Positions 21,496-24,357 of a DNA stretch of 24,357 bases are shown piece after piece. The position numbers were made by a program, and so were the translations under genes. This DNA is from Acanthamoeba castellanii str. Neff. Lineage: Eukaryota; Discosea; Longamoebia; Acanthamoebidae. Position 1 is the stretch's first letter. Each line of letters opens with the position of its first letter. The notes below the pieces were generated by a model that saw only the letters and a program-made list of their open reading frames with translations, was not told the origin of the DNA and ran no database searches. The stretch covers positions 1 through 24,357 of the forward strand of contig NW_004457619.1 in the NCBI RefSeq assembly GCF_000313135.1, read 5' to 3'.

Positions 21496-23391
21496 ATGCC
21501 AGTAGAGACGCGGCTGTACGATGTGCTGGGAGTGGGTCCCGATGCATCGCTTGATCAGATCAAGAAGTCCTACAAGCGGCTAGCGATGAAATATCATCCG
21601 GACCGTAATCCCAATGCAGAGGACAAGGTAACCATCCATCTCCAGCGTCGTGATTATCGGCTCAACTCTTACGAGCTGGGCTGGCCTTGTGTTGCATCCT
21701 TGTCATCCATCTCGCCGGTGATTTGTGGCGCTACACGAAATTTACTCATGTGAAATGGAATTCACCAGTTCAAAGAGATCAGCCTGGCCTACGAAATCCT
21801 GAGCGATGAGGAAAAGAAGAGGGCCTACGATCGACACGGCGAGGAGTACCTGAAGCAGGGCGGACCCAGCCACGCCGGCCCCAGCGATCTGTTCTCCCAC
21901 CTGTTCGGCATGGGCGGCGGACGTGCGCGGCAGCGTAAGGGCGAGGATCTCGTCTTCCCGCTCAAGGTCACCCTCGAAGATCTCTACAACGGCAAGACCA
22001 CCAAGGTGGCCCTCAAGAAGAAGGTCATCTGCGACGAATGCAACGGGTACTACACCTTTCCCCATCTTTTACTTTCTTGTTTATTATTCCATTTTACTTT
22101 TTTTTGTACAATTAAATTATGAATAACAATAATAATTTGTATTAATTTGTAATAATAATAATTACTGATAAAAAATTGATTACAGAAAGGGGACGCCTGT
22201 GCCTAATGCGCTGCGGACATGCGAGAGCTGTGACGGCCGGGGCATCAAGCTGACCTTGCGTCAGCTCGGGCCTGGCATGGTGCAGCAAATTCAGAGCCGG
22301 TACGGCCCCGCCCTGCTCCCACCCCCGCAATAACCCCAATTGGTGGTCTCACCCAATCATGTGTGCTGTGCGTGTCGTGTCGTGTGTGTCGTGTGTCGTG
22401 TGCTTGCAGGTGCCCCGATTGCGGTGGCGAGGGGCAGGTGATCAGGGAGAGGGACAGATGTAAAAAGTGTTCGGGGTTCAAGGTGGTACAGGAACGCAAG
22501 ATCTTGGAGATCTTTGTGGACAAGGGTACCCGCCCTTTCCCCCCTTGTTACACCGCGTGTGTGGCGTTGTGTGTGTGTGTTGTGTGTGTGTGGTCTGATC
22601 AGAGGGCTGATCTCGTCTCGTGGGACAGGAATGAAGCACAAGCAAAAGATCGTGTTTACGGGCGAGGGAGATCAGGAGCCCGGCGTCACCCCCGGTGACG
22701 TCATCATCCTCCTCAACCAGGAAGACCACCCGGTAGACCACCACCACCACCTCTTTCGTACGCCCGCACGCACGCAATCTTACACGTGTGTCGTGTCGTG
22801 TCGTGTTGGGCGACAATCAGGTGTTCAAGCGAGACGGCAAGAACCTGTTTATGGAGAAGGAGATATCGCTCTTTGAAGCGCTCTGCGGTTTTTCCTTCAC
22901 CCTCAAGCACCTCGACGGCCGCACGCTGCTGGTCAAGTTCGGCAACGGGCAGGTGGTCAAGCCGGGCGACCTCAAGGAGATCCCCGACGAGGGCATGCCC
23001 ACCTGGAAGCAGCCCTTCGACAAGGGTCCCCTCGTCATCAAGTTCAACGTCAAGTTCCCCGACTACGTCAACCCTCAATCCAAGCCCGTACGTCTCTCAA
23101 TCGTGTGTGTGTGTCGTGTGTCGTGTGTGTTGTGCGGCGAGCTCACGGCGAGTGCGGGGGCAGATGCTGGAGCAAGTGCTGCCGGGCGGACCGGAGCCGA
23201 TGGACTTTGCGGCGAGCGGGGCGGTCGAGGTGGAGGAGGTCACGATGCGCGACTACCGACCGGAGGCCCGCAACGCGCGCGGCGGCGCCAACGGCCAGCA
23301 GCGGCGAGAGGCCTACGAGACGGGCAGCGACGACGAGGACCACCCGTACGGCGGCGGTGGCGGATCCGGCGTGTCGTGCGCCCAGCAATGA
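21496..23391 (+). CDS. Type I Hsp40/DnaJ co-chaperone (DNAJA/Ydj1 class), farnesylation end, 412 aa
   Basis: It delivers unfolded clients to cytosolic Hsp70 and stimulates its ATPase. Exons 21496-21627, 21769-22046, 22186-22299, 22410-22525, 22629-22732, 22821-23087 and 23164-23391 sum to 1239 nt in frame. The J domain (residues 5-66) has HPD at 34-36. A short Gly-rich stretch with [10 protein letters not shown] follows. The zinc-finger domain has four motifs: CDECNGKG (132), CESCDGRG (149), CPDCGGEG (176) and CKKCSGFK (192); the divergent fourth is normal for this class. The two client-binding domains carry [17 protein letters not shown] and KFPDYVNP. The protein ends CAQQ, a CaaX box like those of Ydj1 and DNAJA proteins, so membrane-associated, farnesylated forms are expected. 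Length matches Ydj1 (409). Confidence 0.96.
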
Positions 23392-23602
23392 AGAGTGAAT
23401 GATGGCCGTGTTGTTCTACGAGCAGCCATCGTCTTCGTCATGTTGTTGTTGTTGTGTGTTCTGCGTACATACAGAGGGATGTCGGTCTGACGCACCACTT
23501 CACGATCACCATCGACGTTGTTTGCGTGTCGCGCGCACACCAACCATGTTGCCCCGGTGGAAAGTCCGTTGGTGGCCGCCCAACATTCCAGAAAGCAAGA
23601 AG

Positions 23603-24042
23603 ATGGCGAACAGAGAGCTGGAGCACGAAATCAAAGAAGCGTGGAAGGGTATATTGATTGCAGTCTATTTAAAATGTCTGTGCACCACTGTGTGGGTGTC
23701 TCGTGCATGGTTAACCCCCCCCCCCACTATTTTCTTCTTTTAAAATCCTTGCCACAGCACTGGACAAGGACAAAGATGGCGTCATTTCAGCATCTGATCT
23801 TCGTCACGTGCTCACCACTGTCGGAGTACGCCTCTCCCAACCTTTTCACACTTTTTAAGTTTATACTTGATTTAAATAAAAATAAAATGCACTCTTATTA
23901 TTCCTTTTCCTCACCAACTCTCCCTTACACACAGGAGAAGCTGACGGAAGAGGAGATCGTGGCGTTGCTGCAGGAGGCCGACGCTGACAAGAACGGCAAG
24001 ATCAAGTTCGATCACTTCCTCCAGGTCATGCTCGCCAAGTGA
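23603..24042 (+). CDS. Small single-lobe EF-hand protein (calmodulin/light-chain-like), about 73 aa
   Basis: Exons 23603-23648, 23758-23825 and 23935-24042 join in frame to give 73 residues with two EF hands. Loop 1 is DKDKDGVISASD (residues 18-29) and loop 2 is DADKNGKIKFDH (54-65), linked by the LRHVLTTVGEKLTEEEI helix pair typical of the calmodulin C-lobe. Both loops lack Glu at position 12 (Asp and His instead), so calcium binding may be weak or lost in the second. Such one-lobe proteins include amoebozoan myosin light chains, as well as fragments of calmodulin-like proteins. The frame stays open upstream to 23399, with another Met at 23546, so the N-terminus could be longer. The Met at 23603 has the best context (AAGATGGC). 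Only 211 bp separate it from the Hsp40 stop, leaving little room for a missing N-lobe. Confidence 0.72.
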
Positions 24043-24357
24043 GTCACTGAGAAGAGAAAGAGAGAGGGCTCACGCGAAAACGGCCAACACTCAACGCCAC
24101 GGCCGTGGCCCTAGCCCGTTGGGCAAACACTATTTAATCTCCTATTATGCACATTCTAAACGCTATCTACATCATCCACCACCCCGCGTCGTCCTTCGTG
24201 TCGTGTGTCGTGTCGTGCCTCGTTGTTGTTGTTTTTGTTTTTCCTCTATTCACATGTACGGGCCAGACTGACCTGTGACTGAGGCCTGCACCACAGCGAA
24301 AACGAAAACGAAAGAGAAAGCGAAAGAGATGAGAATGGCGGTGGCGAGAAAGAGAAG
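24043..24357. other. Downstream of the EF-hand gene
   Basis: These 315 bp carry the EF-hand 3' UTR, a short CGTGT-type run near 24198-24216, and at 24296-24357 a purine-rich block built of CGAAAA, CGAAAG and GAAAGCG words. I see no gene that can be supported before the window ends. Confidence 0.5.

Noticed and set aside
23399..23602. N-terminal extension of the EF-hand protein from the Met at 23399
   Set aside because: The frame is open, but it reads as low-complexity Ser/Cys with no EF-hand and begins eight bases after the Hsp40 stop. It is more likely UTR and promoter.
1..24357. tRNA, rRNA, transposon or viral sequences
   Set aside because: I saw no cloverleaf with A/B boxes, no rRNA core sequence, no transposase or reverse transcriptase motifs, and no long terminal or inverted repeats.

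Overview
This is nuclear DNA from a compact, intron-rich, GC-rich eukaryote. The best guess is an amoebozoan close to Acanthamoeba: exons are very GC-rich with long Ser/Asp/Ala/Gln/Pro tracts, introns are mostly 60-150 nt, intergenic gaps are 90-600 bp, and the gene content is a plain eukaryotic signalling and housekeeping set. The organism is inferred from style and gene content, because there is no rRNA or mitochondrial marker to fix it. I placed 55 introns by hand from frame continuity. All seven complete models close in frame.

Layout, left to right. (1) Positions 125-818, plus strand: the 3' end of a cysteine-rich, disintegrin-like protein. (2) 5284-908, minus: a 1217-residue Ras guanine-nucleotide exchange factor with RasGEF_N and CDC25 domains and a C-terminal segment that looks ubiquitin/PB1-like. 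(3) 10141-5822, minus: a 934-residue Rho GEF with helical N-terminus, long FH1-like polyproline region, second helical region, DH and PH domains and a basic tail. (4) 11494-10610, minus: a 221-residue four-helix membrane protein. (5) 11876-16588, plus: an SMCR8-like DENN-family protein of about 1042 residues. (6) 17193-21052, plus: translation factor eIF5B, 1175 residues, with a TATA box upstream. (7) 21496-23391, plus: a type I (DNAJA/Ydj1) Hsp40 with a CaaX end. (8) 23603-24042, plus: a tiny one-lobe EF-hand protein.

The two GEF genes lie head to tail on the minus strand and would activate Ras-type and Rho-type GTPases respectively. The four-helix protein and SMCR8 are divergently transcribed. 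eIF5B, Hsp40 and the EF-hand gene follow on the plus strand. Nothing suggests an operon or mobile element. SMCR8 works in animals with C9orf72 in small-GTPase control, autophagy and lysosome signalling, so three of the eight genes touch small GTPases. I regard the adjacency as suggestive only.

No wholly new system stands out. The more interesting signals are the full-length SMCR8-type protein in an apparent amoeba, the unusual GEF architectures, an A-B-A-B repeat in the eIF5B N-terminus, EF-hand loops lacking the usual twelfth-position glutamate, a 5' splice-site preference for GTAC, likely GC-AG introns, and CACGA/CGTGT-type simple repeats that recur in introns of most genes.
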